DNA of 64,000 nucleotides from Yersinia enterocolitica (GCA_002082245.2 NBTC02000002.1:1054001-1118000), one strand, 5' to 3'; positions 1 through 10,332 are shown, counted from the first letter of the stretch. Notes: a model not told the origin generated them from the letters alone. Translations and numbers: made by a program.

Positions 1-139
1 CATTATTAATGGTAATACTCTGATCTATCACTAATGCCACACTGGCCGGAACTGCCGCCGCCATTGATACAGCCGAAAATGACAAACCCAGAATAGCGCC
101 AATTATTGCCAGTGGTGGTTGCTTAAACTTTATTTGCAT
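1..139 (-). CDS. OppA-family periplasmic oligopeptide-binding protein, N-terminal fragment (cut by window edge)
   Basis: Only the first 46 codons are inside the window. They encode a signal peptide (basic Met-Gln-Ile-Lys-Phe-Lys start, hydrophobic core, cleavage expected after the Ala-Ala-Ala near residue 29) followed by VPASVALVIDQSITINN. This aligns with the start of mature E. coli OppA (VPAGVTLAEKQTLVRNN). The product would be the periplasmic peptide-binding subunit of an ABC oligopeptide importer. Position also fits, since oppA neighbours ychE in E. coli. Yersinia can carry more than one oppA-like gene, so I cannot say whether this is oppA itself or a paralogue. Confidence 0.75.
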   Translation of the reverse strand, partial: MQIKFKQPPLAIIGAILGLSFSAVSMAAAVPASVALVIDQSITINN

Positions 140-852
140 TTCAAACCGCCCTTTTACGAGATTTCGTGATGTTTTTCTCAAGGTTTACGTCAATCTGCTG
201 CCCACAACGACTAGCAATAACTATTCCAAAAATCAAAATTCGGTTTAGTTTCATTAAAAAACAAGAAATCTCTTGTCGGGAAGTTGTCCGAAAACTAACA
301 GAACCCGAAATCTGACGCCAATAAATTTTACAGAAATGTTAAGCAATTCTCTTTTCTACAGAGTAACTAACGATATTACCTATCTTAATTAGTCGCCTAA
401 GAAATAATCATCTATATGATTTAGCTCAAAAAAAATCATTTAAAATTTAAATTCACAGCAAAAAAAATGTCAAAAAAGCCGTTCTAGAAACATAAAGTTA
501 ACATTAGCACTAATACCAGAATAAACACCTACTGATTACAGAGTAATCACTAATAACACCTAGATAAATTCCGCACAAGCCCTACAGAATGATGTGAGCA
601 TTTTAACAACAAATAGCGTATTTAGTTTACTCTGAGGGTCACTGAATGATTTATTAAAGATGAGTAAATAAGCCTTAAGCCAAATTATCTTTATAGAGAT
701 AGCATTATTGCAGCATTTAAGTGCAATAGATTAAATTACATACATATTCTGCACTAAAATAATGCTTAGATATTTAAATACCAGGCTGAAAAACAGCAAA
801 GGTCACCCGTAATAATACCGGTGACCTACATACCGTGGGATATGGGGATAGA
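140..852. other. AT-rich intergenic region between oppA-like gene and ychE
   Basis: About 710 bp of very AT-rich DNA with no convincing open reading frame. It must hold the promoter and leader of the leftward oppA-like gene, whose relatives have long regulated leaders. The right end holds the ychE terminator (799-826). Confidence 0.6.
799..826 (-). terminator. ychE intrinsic terminator
   Basis: GGTCACC (801-807) pairs with GGTGACC (820-826). Read leftwards, the stem is followed by a broken T tract (TTTGCTGTTTTT). It lies about 30 bp beyond the ychE stop. Confidence 0.6.
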
Positions 853-1497
853 TTAAAGTAATCCGGGGAAAATCGCTTTGATACCGGTGACAATAAACTC
901 GATGCCTAATGCCATCAGCAACAACCCCATAATACGCGTTATAACGTTAATACCGGTTTGCCCTAACAGCCGAACCAGCAGCGGAGCCGCCCGGAATAGC
1001 AACCAGCAACAGAACGCAAACAAGGCCACAGCCACCGTCAAGCCTAACAAATTCTGCCAGCTGTGATAGCGGGAACTCCAAACAATTGTTGAACTGATGG
1101 CACCTGGCCCTGCCATCAGGGGCAATGCGAGTGGCACAACACCGATACTTTCACGGACCGCCGTTTCGGTTTTTTCCTGCTTGTTCTGCTTATCCTCACC
1201 GAGTTTGCCGCTGATCATCGACATCGCAATGCTGACGACCAGAATCCCACCGGCAATACGGAATGAGTCGATGGAAATACCAAAAATTTTCAGAATGGCA
1301 TCCCCCAAGAACAAGGATATCCACAAGATAATCGCCACTGACAGGTTAGCTGTCAGGTTAGTTTTATCCCGCCCAGCCGCTGCCTGATAGCTGGTCATAC
1401 TGATAAATACCGGCAATATACCTACCGGGTTTACCAGTGCAAATAAGCCAACAAAAAACTTGATGTAACCTGAAAGGTCCAACAATGATTGACTCAC
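853..1497 (-). CDS. ychE: MarC/NAAT-family inner-membrane protein YchE
   Basis: A 214-residue integral membrane protein of the MarC (UPF0056) family, almost the same length as E. coli YchE. Six hydrophobic segments are visible. The family signature includes the early Asn-Pro-Val-Gly (about residues 23-26) and the Pro-Leu-Ala-Leu-Pro-Leu-Met-Ala-Gly-Pro-Gly-Ala stretch (about 121-132) that gives a second, mirrored NP/GP motif. The molecular function of MarC proteins is not settled; the old link to multiple antibiotic resistance was withdrawn. It is transcribed leftwards, divergent from adhE and towards the oppA-like gene, as in E. coli. Confidence 0.9.
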   Translation of the reverse strand: MSQSLLDLSGYIKFFVGLFALVNPVGILPVFISMTSYQAAAGRDKTNLTANLSVAIILWISLFLGDAILKIFGISIDSFRIAGGILVVSIAMSMISGKLGEDKQNKQEKTETAVRESIGVVPLALPLMAGPGAISSTIVWSSRYHSWQNLLGLTVAVALFAFCCWLLFRAAPLLVRLLGQTGINVITRIMGLLLMALGIEFIVTGIKAIFPGLL

Positions 1498-2196
1498 ACA
1501 TCACTCCGCGCAATAGCTGATAAAAACGTCACAGATAACAGGCCATTATAATTTAATGCCCCAAGACAACACACCTTATGGCCCGTGCCTGGAAAATTCG
1601 CGACAAAAATAATGTCGCAACCATGCAGAATGGCACCTGCATTATTCAAGCCTCTGACCACAGTTCTTTTCACTAAAAATCACCCTTAGGGCGCTCTTCT
1701 ACAGATGTGCGCGCTAATGTAATGGAATTAGTCATAGGAATCTATGTAATAAAACAGCATTTATACAAGGTAAATTTTTACCGTTTAAAATGATAACTCT
1801 TGTTAATGTCCTGTGGTGTTAATGAAGCTTTAACGTCATGAATTATCAATTTATTCATGTTAATGATAATTACTCTCAACAAATAATTGCTGAATGGTGT
1901 CAGCTTGACGATTTTGTGATTTAAATCACGAAAAACATACCTAAGAATAGTTAAGCTCTGAGCAGTGGTAGAGAGTAAGTTCACTGAGAAACAGAGTATA
2001 AAGGTTGAAAATGATATTTTCCCCCTCATCTTATTCTTAGTGGAACAAAAGCTCTTTCAGTAAATCATCGGTAAAAAATGGGAAAGTAAGCTATAAAACT
2101 AGCTCTATTTGACCTTACGGCATACTAGAGCCTGACTATACTAGTTGCTTCAACAGCTCATTTACTAAAAGAGTTTAACATTATCAGGAGAGCATT
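1498..2196. other. Divergent ychE/adhE regulatory region
   Basis: About 700 bp without a believable gene. It holds the divergent promoters of ychE and adhE, a CRP/FNR-like palindrome (1915-1930) and an AT-rich leader ending in the adhE ribosome-binding site (CAGGAG, about 2184-2189). The leader is long, as in E. coli, where adhE is controlled at several promoters. Confidence 0.6.
1915..1930. promoter_or_regulatory. CRP/FNR-like palindrome upstream of adhE
   Basis: TGTGATTTAAATCACG is a 14-bp perfect palindrome (GTGATTTAAATCAC) matching nine of ten CRP half-site bases. It also resembles the FNR consensus (TTGAT-N4-ATCAA) at eight of ten. It is about 275 bp upstream of the adhE start. Redox or carbon control of fermentative AdhE makes either factor plausible; which one binds is inference. 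Confidence 0.5.
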
Positions 2197-4875
2197 ATGG
2201 CTGTAACGAATGTCGCTGAACTTAACGAGCTAGTAGCACGCGTCAAGAAAGCCCAGCGCGAGTATGCCAACTTTACTCAAGAGCAGGTTGATAAAATCTT
2301 CCGTGCCGCAGCTCTGGCTGCAGCGGATGCCCGTATTCCCCTGGCCAAGCTGGCGGTAGAGGAATCAGGTATGGGTATTGTTGAAGATAAAGTGATCAAG
2401 AATCACTTTGCTTCTGAATACATCTACAATGCCTACAAAGATGAAAAAACTTGTGGCATTTTAGAAGAAGATAAAACCTTCGGTACAATTACTATCGCTG
2501 AACCTATTGGTTTAATCTGCGGTATCGTGCCAACAACTAACCCGACTTCTACCGCTATCTTCAAGGCATTAATTAGCCTTAAAACGCGTAACGGTATCGT
2601 ATTCTCTCCACATCCACGTGCTAAAGACGCAACCAATAAAGCTGCAGATATCGTGCTTCAAGCCGCTATTGCCGCAGGTGCGCCAGCAGATATTATTGGT
2701 TGGATTGATGCGCCAACAGTTGAGTTGTCTAACCAACTGATGCACCACCCTGACATTAACCTGATTCTGGCAACCGGTGGCCCAGGCATGGTTAAAGCAG
2801 CTTATAGCTCAGGTAAACCGGCTATCGGTGTTGGTGCAGGTAACACTCCTGTTGTGGTTGACGAAACCGCTGATATTAAACGTGTTGTTGCATCTATCTT
2901 GATGTCAAAAACCTTTGATAATGGTGTGATTTGTGCCTCTGAACAATCTATCATCGTGGTTGATTCAGCTTACGACGCAGTTCGCGAGCGCTTCTCTTCC
3001 CATGGTGGCTACCTGTTACAAGGTAAAGAGCTGAAAGCAGTTCAGGATATCATTCTGAAAAATGGTGGTTTAAACGCCGCTATCGTTGGTCAGCCAGCAA
3101 CTAAAATTGCTGAAATGGCTGGCATTAAAGTTCCTAGCAACACCAAAATTCTTATCGGTGAAGTTAAGGTTGTTGACGAGTCAGAACCATTTGCTCACGA
3201 AAAACTGTCGCCTACTTTAGCGATGTATCGTGCGAAGAATTTTGAAGACGCAGTTGATAAAGCGGAAAAACTGGTAGAAATGGGGGGTATCGGCCATACA
3301 TCTTGCCTGTATACCGACCAGGATAACCAACCTGCACGCGTTAAGTATTTCGGCGATAAAATGAAAACCGCCCGAATTCTAATCAACACCCCTGCCTCTC
3401 ATGGTGGTATCGGTGACCTGTACAACTTCAAAGTGGCGCCATCTCTGACGCTAGGTTGTGGTTCATGGGGTGGTAACTCCATCTCTGAAAACGTTGGGCC
3501 GAAACACTTGATCAACAAGAAAACTGTGGCTAAGCGAGCAGAAAACATGTTGTGGCATAAACTACCGAAATCTATTTACTTCCGTCGTGGCTCTCTGCCT
3601 ATCGCGTTGGAAGAAGTGGCAACTGACGGTGCAAAACGTGCCTTCATCGTGACTGACCGCTATCTGTTCAACAACGGTTATGCCGATCAAATCACCAGCG
3701 TGTTGAAATCTCACGGTATCGAGACTGAAGTCTTCTTCGAAGTAGAAGCGGACCCTACCCTGAGCATCGTGCGCAAAGGTGCCGAGCAGATGAACTCCTT
3801 CAAACCAGACGTGATCATTGCGCTGGGTGGTGGTTCACCGATGGATGCAGCCAAAATCATGTGGGTCATGTACGAACACCCTGAAACCCACTTCGAAGAA
3901 TTGGCACTACGCTTTATGGATATCCGTAAACGTATTTACAAGTTCCCGAAAATGGGTGTGAAAGCGAAAATGATCGCGGTAACCACCACATCAGGTACCG
4001 GTTCAGAAGTGACACCATTTGCGGTAGTTACCGACGATGCAACAGGCCAGAAATACCCATTAGCTGACTACGCATTGACTCCAGACATGGCAATCGTTGA
4101 TGCCAACCTGGTCATGAATATGCCTAAGTCTTTATGTGCCTTCGGTGGTCTGGACGCAGTAACTCATGCTCTGGAAGCTTATGTTTCTGTATTGGCGAAT
4201 GAATATTCTGACGGCCAGGCTCTGCAAGCGCTGAAACTGCTGAAAGAATTCCTGCCAGCCAGCTACAATGAAGGTGCTAAAAACCCAGTGGCTCGTGAGC
4301 GTGTACATAATGCCGCAACCATCGCGGGTATCGCTTTTGCTAACGCCTTCTTGGGTGTCTGCCACTCAATGGCCCATAAACTGGGTTCTGAGTTCCATAT
4401 CCCGCATGGCTTAGCCAACGCCATGTTGATTTCTAACGTTATTCGCTATAACGCGAATGACAACCCAACTAAGCAGACTGCTTTCAGCCAATATGACCGC
4501 CCACAAGCGCGCCGTCGTTATGCTGAAGTTGCAGATCATCTGGGTCTGAGTGCTCCGGGCGACCGTACTGCACAGAAAATTCAGAAACTGCTGACTTGGT
4601 TAGATGAAATCAAAGCAGAGTTGGGTATCCCAGCATCAATTCGTGAAGCTGGCGTTCAAGAAGCTGATTTCTTAGCTAAAGTAGACAAACTGTCTGAAGA
4701 TGCATTTGATGACCAGTGTACCGGTGCTAACCCACGTTACCCACTGATCTCTGAGTTGAAACAGATTTTGATGGATACTTATTACGGCCGCGAATTTAGC
4801 GAAGAACTTGACCGTGAAGAAGTTGCTGTTACAGCAGCTCCTGCACCAAAAACTGAAAAGAAAGCCAAGAAATAA
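2197..4875 (+). CDS. adhE: Bifunctional acetaldehyde-CoA/alcohol dehydrogenase AdhE
   Basis: The 892-residue fusion enzyme reduces acetyl-CoA to acetaldehyde and then to ethanol, using two NADH, during anaerobic growth. Residues 1 to about 440 are the CoA-acylating aldehyde dehydrogenase, with catalytic Cys246 in GVICASEQS. About 450-870 is an iron-dependent alcohol dehydrogenase with the GGGSPMDAAK nucleotide motif, and the iron ligands are in FGGLDAVTHALEAY and the HSMAHKLGSEFHIPHG region. The family assembles into long cytoplasmic spirosomes. The ATG follows CAGGAG with good spacing, and the length matches E. coli AdhE (891). Codon use is that of a strongly expressed gene. It is monocistronic, with two hairpins immediately downstream. 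Confidence 0.98.
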   Translation: MAVTNVAELNELVARVKKAQREYANFTQEQVDKIFRAAALAAADARIPLAKLAVEESGMGIVEDKVIKNHFASEYIYNAYKDEKTCGILEEDKTFGTITIAEPIGLICGIVPTTNPTSTAIFKALISLKTRNGIVFSPHPRAKDATNKAADIVLQAAIAAGAPADIIGWIDAPTVELSNQLMHHPDINLILATGGPGMVKAAYSSGKPAIGVGAGNTPVVVDETADIKRVVASILMSKTFDNGVICASEQSIIVVDSAYDAVRERFSSHGGYLLQGKELKAVQDIILKNGGLNAAIVGQPATKIAEMAGIKVPSNTKILIGEVKVVDESEPFAHEKLSPTLAMYRAKNFEDAVDKAEKLVEMGGIGHTSCLYTDQDNQPARVKYFGDKMKTARILINTPASHGGIGDLYNFKVAPSLTLGCGSWGGNSISENVGPKHLINKKTVAKRAENMLWHKLPKSIYFRRGSLPIALEEVATDGAKRAFIVTDRYLFNNGYADQITSVLKSHGIETEVFFEVEADPTLSIVRKGAEQMNSFKPDVIIALGGGSPMDAAKIMWVMYEHPETHFEELALRFMDIRKRIYKFPKMGVKAKMIAVTTTSGTGSEVTPFAVVTDDATGQKYPLADYALTPDMAIVDANLVMNMPKSLCAFGGLDAVTHALEAYVSVLANEYSDGQALQALKLLKEFLPASYNEGAKNPVARERVHNAATIAGIAFANAFLGVCHSMAHKLGSEFHIPHGLANAMLISNVIRYNANDNPTKQTAFSQYDRPQARRRYAEVADHLGLSAPGDRTAQKIQKLLTWLDEIKAELGIPASIREAGVQEADFLAKVDKLSEDAFDDQCTGANPRYPLISELKQILMDTYYGREFSEELDREEVAVTAAPAPKTEKKAKK

Positions 4876-4888
4876 TAGTAATCTTAAT

Positions 4889-4920
4889 GTGTAACCCCCA
4901 TTTATAGCTGGGGGTTACAC
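4889..4920 (+). repeat. Perfect 12-bp hairpin after adhE
   Basis: GTGTAACCCCCA (4889-4900) and TGGGGGTTACAC (4909-4920) are exact inverted copies around an 8-nt loop. No T tract follows, so it may stabilise the mRNA 3' end or act together with the next hairpin. Confidence 0.7.
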
Positions 4921-4934
4921 AACAGAAGATATAG

Positions 4935-4969
4935 CCCCCAATTGCCATTGCTGTTGGGGGTTTCTTTTT
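4935..4969 (+). terminator. adhE intrinsic terminator
   Basis: CCCCCAA (4935-4941) pairs with TTGGGGG (4954-4960), followed by TTTCTTTTT. The CCCCCA arm could instead pair with the TGGGGG arm of the upstream hairpin. The DNA from here to the tdk stop (4970-5385) shows no gene. Confidence 0.75.
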
Positions 4970-5385
4970 ATAAGCACACTTAAAAACATTTGGTATATAA
5001 CCGCTCAAATCGCCATAGTCCGTTCCTACGGACCACGCATCTAATCCCCGGACTAATCTCAATACGGCTTGCCACATCGCCACCAACCCCTGCTATACCC
5101 AAGCTAATGCGTTATAACGTCATCCCCCGAATCGGCTATTGATTAAGGAGACATTAGGATCAACATCGTGTCTTTTATTAATTTTGTAAGATTGTAGAAA
5201 ATGTGGCGATAAAGCCAAAATAATGACCCAGTCCAGGATATAACGTTAAACCAAGGCTTTTCATCCCGCATAAATACGAGGGATAAAGCTGTATGGCTTA
5301 ATATGGCGTAAACTCAGCAAAAGGTTGGTTACCCCACAGCTTCAATAAGAAATCCCGTGAGGCATCCTTGGTGGACAATGAGTAT

Positions 5386-5985
5386 CTAGGAAGGATTTTG
5401 GAGAGAAGCCGCTTTAATCGCCTCTTTATAATGGCGGCGACAAACAGAAACGTAGCTTTCGTTACCACCAATAACGACTTGTTCGCCGTCATGCACAGCT
5501 CTGCCTTGTTCGTCTAACCGCAGCACCATGTTTGCTTTGCGGCCACAATGACAAATTGTTTTCAGTTCAACCAATTTGTCAGCCCACGACAACAAATATT
5601 TGCTACCGGGAAATAGTTCGCCGAGAAAATCGGTACGCAAACCGTAACACAATACCGGGATATGCAGTTCATCCACCACCTGACACAATCGCTGAACTTG
5701 CTCTTTGGTCAAAAATTGGCATTCATCTAGCAAGATACAATGAACAGGCTTTTCCTGATGCTCAGTGGCAATAATGGATAATAGTGAAGTTCCACTATTA
5801 TAAAGCAGCGCCTGTGAGGACAGGCCAATACGCGAACTGACAGTCCCGACACCAAAGCGATTATCTATCTCTGCTGTAAACACCAAGGTACGCATGCCCC
5901 GCTCTTGGTAGTTATAAGAAGACTGCAACAGCGCGGTGGATTTCCCTGCATTCATCGCAGAGTAATAAAAATAAAGTTGAGCCAT
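5386..5985 (-). CDS. tdk: Thymidine kinase
   Basis: The 199-residue type II thymidine kinase phosphorylates thymidine with ATP in the pyrimidine salvage pathway (E. coli Tdk has 205). Visible features are the P-loop in [14 protein letters not shown] (about residues 8-21), the LLDECQFL motif with the catalytic acidic residue (about 84-91), the zinc-binding cysteines in ICHCGRK and the late CRRHY, and the lasso-loop region before the C-terminus. It lies on the strand opposite adhE and hns, in the E. coli order adhE-tdk-hns. The stop falls after LQNPS, slightly shorter than in E. coli but with no sign of damage. Confidence 0.96.
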   Translation of the reverse strand: MAQLYFYYSAMNAGKSTALLQSSYNYQERGMRTLVFTAEIDNRFGVGTVSSRIGLSSQALLYNSGTSLLSIIATEHQEKPVHCILLDECQFLTKEQVQRLCQVVDELHIPVLCYGLRTDFLGELFPGSKYLLSWADKLVELKTICHCGRKANMVLRLDEQGRAVHDGEQVVIGGNESYVSVCRRHYKEAIKAASLQNPS

Positions 5986-6735
5986 GGGCCCGTAACTCCA
6001 GTGGTATAATAAATGGTCACAATGACAACGAGTATCAAGTTTATCATAAATTCAGACTTAACGAGGAGCAGACTACTTCTCTATATTACTGTTTTCTATA
6101 TTAAGTAATGGTAGCGTTAATGTAGCTGCCGACACTTTCATTTGAAGCACCTTGCTATTATTAGGTACATTACATGACCAATCTCACAATATTGATACAG
6201 CGAACGTATGCTGCTTGAACATTAACCAGATTAGGTGAGTGGGATAGCAATAGGGTCGGATAGGATGTACCGCGATTGGTTCATTAATGATACAAGTAAT
6301 GTATTACCATGGTTAATTGGTAAAATAGTGATAACAAATATTGTCAGAACCTGACAAAACCAATACAGCATGCTTTTCCCTTACTCAATCTTTCATCGTA
6401 GCTATATCAATATCGCACTTTTTGCATGATCAGTTATTGCACACGCTAGCACGATAAGTCGTCTATTTTTGCTTTATTGATATAAAGCAAACTTATAACT
6501 TAGTGAGAAAATCATGTTTTCGCGTAGGGTCATTAGCGAGCAAAATGAACTTTTACGTTAAAAACACTACGGAGAATAACAAACCGCCATCGCTTATTAG
6601 TAGCAAGCAGCAACTTTTCGCTAATAAAATACGTAAATTCGAGGATGCTAATCAAATTGTCTATTGCAGAAATTAAAATAGCACTCTATTATTATCCAGA
6701 CGCCCCCCCACCAATTATAATTTGAGACCAGGACA
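5986..6735. other. Long AT-rich tdk/hns regulatory region
   Basis: About 750 bp without a supported gene. The promoters of tdk (leftward) and hns (rightward) lie here. The hns gene of E. coli is autoregulated by H-NS binding to curved AT-rich DNA, and the composition here would suit that. A 29-codon reading frame at 6264 has no proper ribosome-binding site and is not called. Confidence 0.6.
6664..6692 (+). promoter_or_regulatory. hns promoter (sigma-70 type)
   Basis: TTGCAG (6664-6669) and TATTAT (6687-6692) are separated by 17 bp, about 44 bp before the hns start codon. The position resembles the E. coli hns promoter. Confidence 0.5.
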
Positions 6736-7143
6736 ATGAGCGAAGCGTTAAAGATTCTTAACAACATCCGTACTCTGCGTGCACAAGCGCGTGAATGCAC
6801 TCTTGAAACTTTAGAAGAAATGCTGGAGAAGCTTGAAGTGGTCGTTAACGAACGCCGCGAAGAAGATTCTCAAGTACAAGCTGAAATTGAAGAACGCACA
6901 CGTAAATTGAGCCAATACCGTGAAATGCTTATTGCAGACGGTATTGATCCAAATGAACTGCTGCAAACTATGAGTGCAACTAAAGCTACAACTAAAGCTA
7001 AGCGTGCTGCACGCCCAGCTAAATATAAGTATGTAGACGAGAATGGCGAAACTAAAACCTGGACAGGCCAAGGCCGTACTCCAGCAGTGATTAAGAAAGC
7101 CATTGAAGACGAAGGTAAATCACTGGATGATTTCCTGCTGTAA
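6736..7143 (+). CDS. hns: Nucleoid-associated global repressor H-NS
   Basis: The 135-residue xenogeneic silencer binds AT-rich, curved DNA, multimerises along it and represses transcription of acquired genes. Residues 1 to about 65 form the dimerisation coiled coil ([19 protein letters not shown]...). A basic linker (about 80-95, rich in Lys and Ala) leads to the DNA-binding domain. The minor-groove AT-hook-like motif TWTGQGRTP has Gln112-Gly113-Arg114, the same numbering as E. coli. The ATG follows CAGGAC. The product would act on the AT-rich LysR region further along this window. It has its own terminator. Confidence 0.98.
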   Translation: MSEALKILNNIRTLRAQARECTLETLEEMLEKLEVVVNERREEDSQVQAEIEERTRKLSQYREMLIADGIDPNELLQTMSATKATTKAKRAARPAKYKYVDENGETKTWTGQGRTPAVIKKAIEDEGKSLDDFLL

Positions 7144-7175
7144 TAGTATTAGTTAATTTACTATTATGATAAAAG

Positions 7176-7207
7176 TACCCTCCTATTATACGGGGGGTAT
7201 TTTTTTA
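7176..7207 (+). terminator. hns intrinsic terminator
   Basis: TACCCTCC (7177-7184) pairs, with one G-T, with GGGGGGTA (about 7192-7199), followed by TTTTTTT. No gene is seen between here and the ugd stop at 7539. Confidence 0.75.
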
Positions 7208-7538
7208 CCTCCCTCTTGCCCTGCAATCATAGTTGAAATCCTTATCAATACGGCTGTTGAATTAACATACAATTGCCAAGGAGCACCTAACCTAAACATA
7301 TCGCATTCGATAAATACCCCTTAGTTATCACTGTGCTTGTAAATCTATAAGAATGCTCTGCTAATTTATAACAATACAATAATCGATATAACTGACTAAA
7401 TTTCCCATAATATTGTGATATATGAGAATCTTGGAGTGAAAGAGTTGTGTCACCCCCGCCCTACGGCATGAAGATTGAGCACAAAACAGAAACTAATTAA
7501 GTTTTGTACCCAACACATAAAATCATCTTTAGAACTTA

Positions 7539-8885
7539 TTACGCTCGATTAATCGATGTACCCCGACCAATCCCATAATAGGTAAAACCTCGGCTATTTA
7601 ACCGTTCTGGATCGTACAAATTACGCCCATCAAAGATAACCGGCTGTTTTAATCGGAGCTTGATCATATCAAAATCAGGTGCTCTAAAATTCTGCCACTC
7701 AGTACAAATAATCAGAGCATCCGCCCCTTGTAGCGCTGATTCTTTTGTCCCCATTAACTTTAGGTCATCCCTTGCACCATAAATACGCTGAGCTTCATCC
7801 ATTGCCTCTGGATCATAAGCTTGAATAATAGCGCCAGCACGCCATAAAGCCTCCATCAAAATCCGACTGGGGGCCTCTCGCATATCATCTGTATTGGGTT
7901 TGAATGCTAATCCCCAGAGTGCAAATGTTTTCCCTGCAAGCTGCGAATCAAAATGGTATTGAATAAATTCAGTTAACTTACACTTTTGTTCGTTATTGAT
8001 TCTCTCCACTGCACGCAACAGTTGCGGCTGATAGCCACAATTTTCTGCGGTACGAATTAATGCTTGGATATCTTTTGGAAAACAGGAACCGCCATAGCCA
8101 CAACCAGAATAAATAAAATGGTAGCCAATGCGAGAATCTGAGCCAATACCTTGGCGTACTTTTTCGATATCGGCACCGAGCCGCTCTGCGATATTAGCAA
8201 TTTCATTCATGAAACTGATTTTGGTTGCCAACATACCGTTTGCTGCATATTTGGTCAGTTCTGCACTGCGGACATCCATAATTAACATGCGGTCATGATT
8301 TCTGTTGAATGGCTCGTATAGTTCGCTAATTAAATCAATCACACCATTATCATCAGTATCAATTCCGATAACGATACGCTCAGGCCGCTTACAGTCAGCA
8401 ACAGCAGCGCCTTCTTTTAAGAATTCAGGGTTCGATACCACATTGAAAGCTATATCTTGTCCACGTTGCTGTAAAATCGCTTTAATCCTTTGCTGCACTT
8501 GATCCGCGGTACCCACTGGCACAGTTGATTTATCGATAATAACTTTAGGCGCATCCATATATTTCGCAATAGTGCTGGCAACGTCTAACACATATTTAAG
8601 GTCAGCCGCACCATCCTCATCAGGAGGAGTACCAACCGCAATAAACTGAATCGTGCTATGAGCAACACCGGCTTCGGCATCTGTTGAAAATCGAAGCCGG
8701 CCCTCGTCGTAGTTTTCTTTTACCAATGGCGCTAATCCTGGTTCAAAAATAGCGACACGGCCTTTTTGTAGGTCGGAAACTTTGTTTGCGTCGATATCGA
8801 TACACAGGACATCATGACCAACTTCGGCAAGTACTGCTGCCTGAACCAGTCCTACATAACCGATACCAAAAACCGTCACTTTCAT
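7539..8885 (-). CDS. ugd: UDP-glucose 6-dehydrogenase
   Basis: This enzyme oxidises UDP-glucose to UDP-glucuronate with two NAD+, feeding aminoarabinose modification of lipid A and capsular polysaccharides. The Rossmann motif GIGYVG is at residues 7-12, the NPEFLKEG motif at 152-159, and the catalytic Cys268 sits in GGSCFPKD; the C-terminal UDP-binding domain follows. I start at MKVTVFGIG (8885), behind GAGG at 9-nt spacing, giving 448 residues; an in-frame ATG 39 bp upstream would add a non-family leader. It occupies the place between hns and rssB that galU has in E. coli, and is read towards hns. Confidence 0.93.
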   Translation of the reverse strand: MKVTVFGIGYVGLVQAAVLAEVGHDVLCIDIDANKVSDLQKGRVAIFEPGLAPLVKENYDEGRLRFSTDAEAGVAHSTIQFIAVGTPPDEDGAADLKYVLDVASTIAKYMDAPKVIIDKSTVPVGTADQVQQRIKAILQQRGQDIAFNVVSNPEFLKEGAAVADCKRPERIVIGIDTDDNGVIDLISELYEPFNRNHDRMLIMDVRSAELTKYAANGMLATKISFMNEIANIAERLGADIEKVRQGIGSDSRIGYHFIYSGCGYGGSCFPKDIQALIRTAENCGYQPQLLRAVERINNEQKCKLTEFIQYHFDSQLAGKTFALWGLAFKPNTDDMREAPSRILMEALWRAGAIIQAYDPEAMDEAQRIYGARDDLKLMGTKESALQGADALIICTEWQNFRAPDFDMIKLRLKQPVIFDGRNLYDPERLNSRGFTYYGIGRGTSINRA

Positions 8886-9209
8886 GCAATCAATCCTCAA
8901 GTTGGAATTCGATAAGAGACACACCGCCGACCATTATCAAGACCTAACCTTAATTTAGCCTGAGGTAGCCAACCTTATTGCCAGCGAATAATAAAAGTTA
9001 ACTGAAAATTTTCAGCCACAAGTAAGGAGGAAAGTATATCAACCGATATTTCTTACATCTCGGGCATACTCATTGATTGAAACAAATGAGGTTTATTTCG
9101 TAGATTCGTTATAGAACCATTGAGACTTGGAGGGTCATAGCAGTGAATAAGTGAGCAAGATACATAAATTACGTGAACTATTTATTGAGTAATACTTTCA
9201 AAATATAAA
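8886..9209. other. ugd/rssB intergenic region
   Basis: About 320 bp between rssB and ugd, both read leftwards. The promoter of ugd should be here. In other enterics ugd answers to PhoP, PmrA and RcsB, but I see no site good enough to call. No reading frame is supported. Confidence 0.5.
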
Positions 9210-10226
9210 CTATTCATCGGCTGAAAGCATCAACCTCAATCGACTCCCTCCTCCCCATACCTGGCATTGCCATGCTTCACAACGCTGACTAATTTGATTT
9301 AAATGTGCTGTTTTTAACGTACCTAAAGGCACACCATTACTAAGTTGAATCTGATTTTTACCCGCACTAACATTCGCGTGAAGACCAGCCGAAACCAGAA
9401 TTAAATTTTTATATTCCACATGATAATAACCAACGAGCAAAGGAAACTGCCCATCCAAATGAGTACGTCTTAGTAACTGGTTAACTTGTTTAAGTAACGT
9501 TGACATCTGCGGTAAACGCTGTTGTTGATGTGCCAAATGCTCTTGAAGAATCCCGTTAAATAACACGCGTAATAATAGTGCGGCTAAAATTCCGTTATCC
9601 CCGGCGCGGGTGACATCCAGACAATAAAATGCCAGGTCCTTATCTGATAATGCAGCGATATCAAGGACTAATCCCGGTTTCTCGACCATCGTTAACTGCC
9701 GGTAATTTACCCGACAGTGTGCAATGGTTTGCTGTGCCGGTGGTTGCAATTGCTTAAGTAACTGCGCTGCATCATGAGGATTCTTACGTAATGCATCCCA
9801 ATCCTGAATAAGTTCTGTCTCTTCAATTGCATGAGAGGTAAACAGTATGGGATAAAGGCATGCCAGCACCGCTTCACGTAACCGATTTAAATCCACGATC
9901 GGTTTCAACAGTACGTCTTTCACGCCCATACGCATGACTTTAGCAATGTCAGTCATCTTATCAGTAGCCGATATAACTAAAATAGGGATCTTTACTCCTT
10001 GCATGAGTAAACGCTCAACAAACTCGATCCCTCCCATCTTAGGCATAGCGAGATCGCAGAGTATCAGGTCAGGTGATTGGACCTTAATCTGCTCTAACGC
10101 CTCCAGGCCATTTTCTGCCTGCTGGACTGCCGCACCGAGTGCCCTTAGAAACTCAGTGATTACAGTACGGAAGACCGTTTCGTCCTCGACGACTAAAATA
10201 TTTTTACCTGCTAATGGTTTTTCCAT
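9210..10226 (-). CDS. rssB: Response regulator RssB, adaptor for RpoS proteolysis
   Basis: The 338-residue two-domain protein delivers sigma-S to ClpXP in growing cells. The receiver domain (about residues 8-125) keeps Glu14-Asp15, the phosphorylatable Asp58 in LILCDLAMPKMGG, a Ser/Thr switch in VISATD and the conserved Lys in LLKP. The second half (about 140-338) is the PP2C-like domain, which in E. coli RssB lacks phosphatase activity. Asp58 has the same number as in E. coli. It lies downstream of rssA on the same strand with about a 100-bp gap, the usual rssAB arrangement. Confidence 0.95.
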   Translation of the reverse strand: MEKPLAGKNILVVEDETVFRTVITEFLRALGAAVQQAENGLEALEQIKVQSPDLILCDLAMPKMGGIEFVERLLMQGVKIPILVISATDKMTDIAKVMRMGVKDVLLKPIVDLNRLREAVLACLYPILFTSHAIEETELIQDWDALRKNPHDAAQLLKQLQPPAQQTIAHCRVNYRQLTMVEKPGLVLDIAALSDKDLAFYCLDVTRAGDNGILAALLLRVLFNGILQEHLAHQQQRLPQMSTLLKQVNQLLRRTHLDGQFPLLVGYYHVEYKNLILVSAGLHANVSAGKNQIQLSNGVPLGTLKTAHLNQISQRCEAWQCQVWGGGSRLRLMLSADE

Positions 10227-10332
10227 GTACTGCTTCTCTTGCTAACCTTAAACGTAATAGTGGCCCAAAATGGCTGTTTGTGCTTGTCTGAAATTGTTAC
10301 GTACTGCTTTACTCACACACATTTGTTACTCA

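Noticed and set aside
1778..2029. 83-codon leftward frame in the ychE-adhE gap
   Set aside because: No good ribosome-binding site, no family resemblance, and it covers the region with the CRP/FNR-like palindrome; most likely chance.
6264..6353. 29-codon frame upstream of hns
   Set aside because: The GGATAGG directly abuts the ATG, so it cannot serve as ribosome-binding site, and nothing else supports it.
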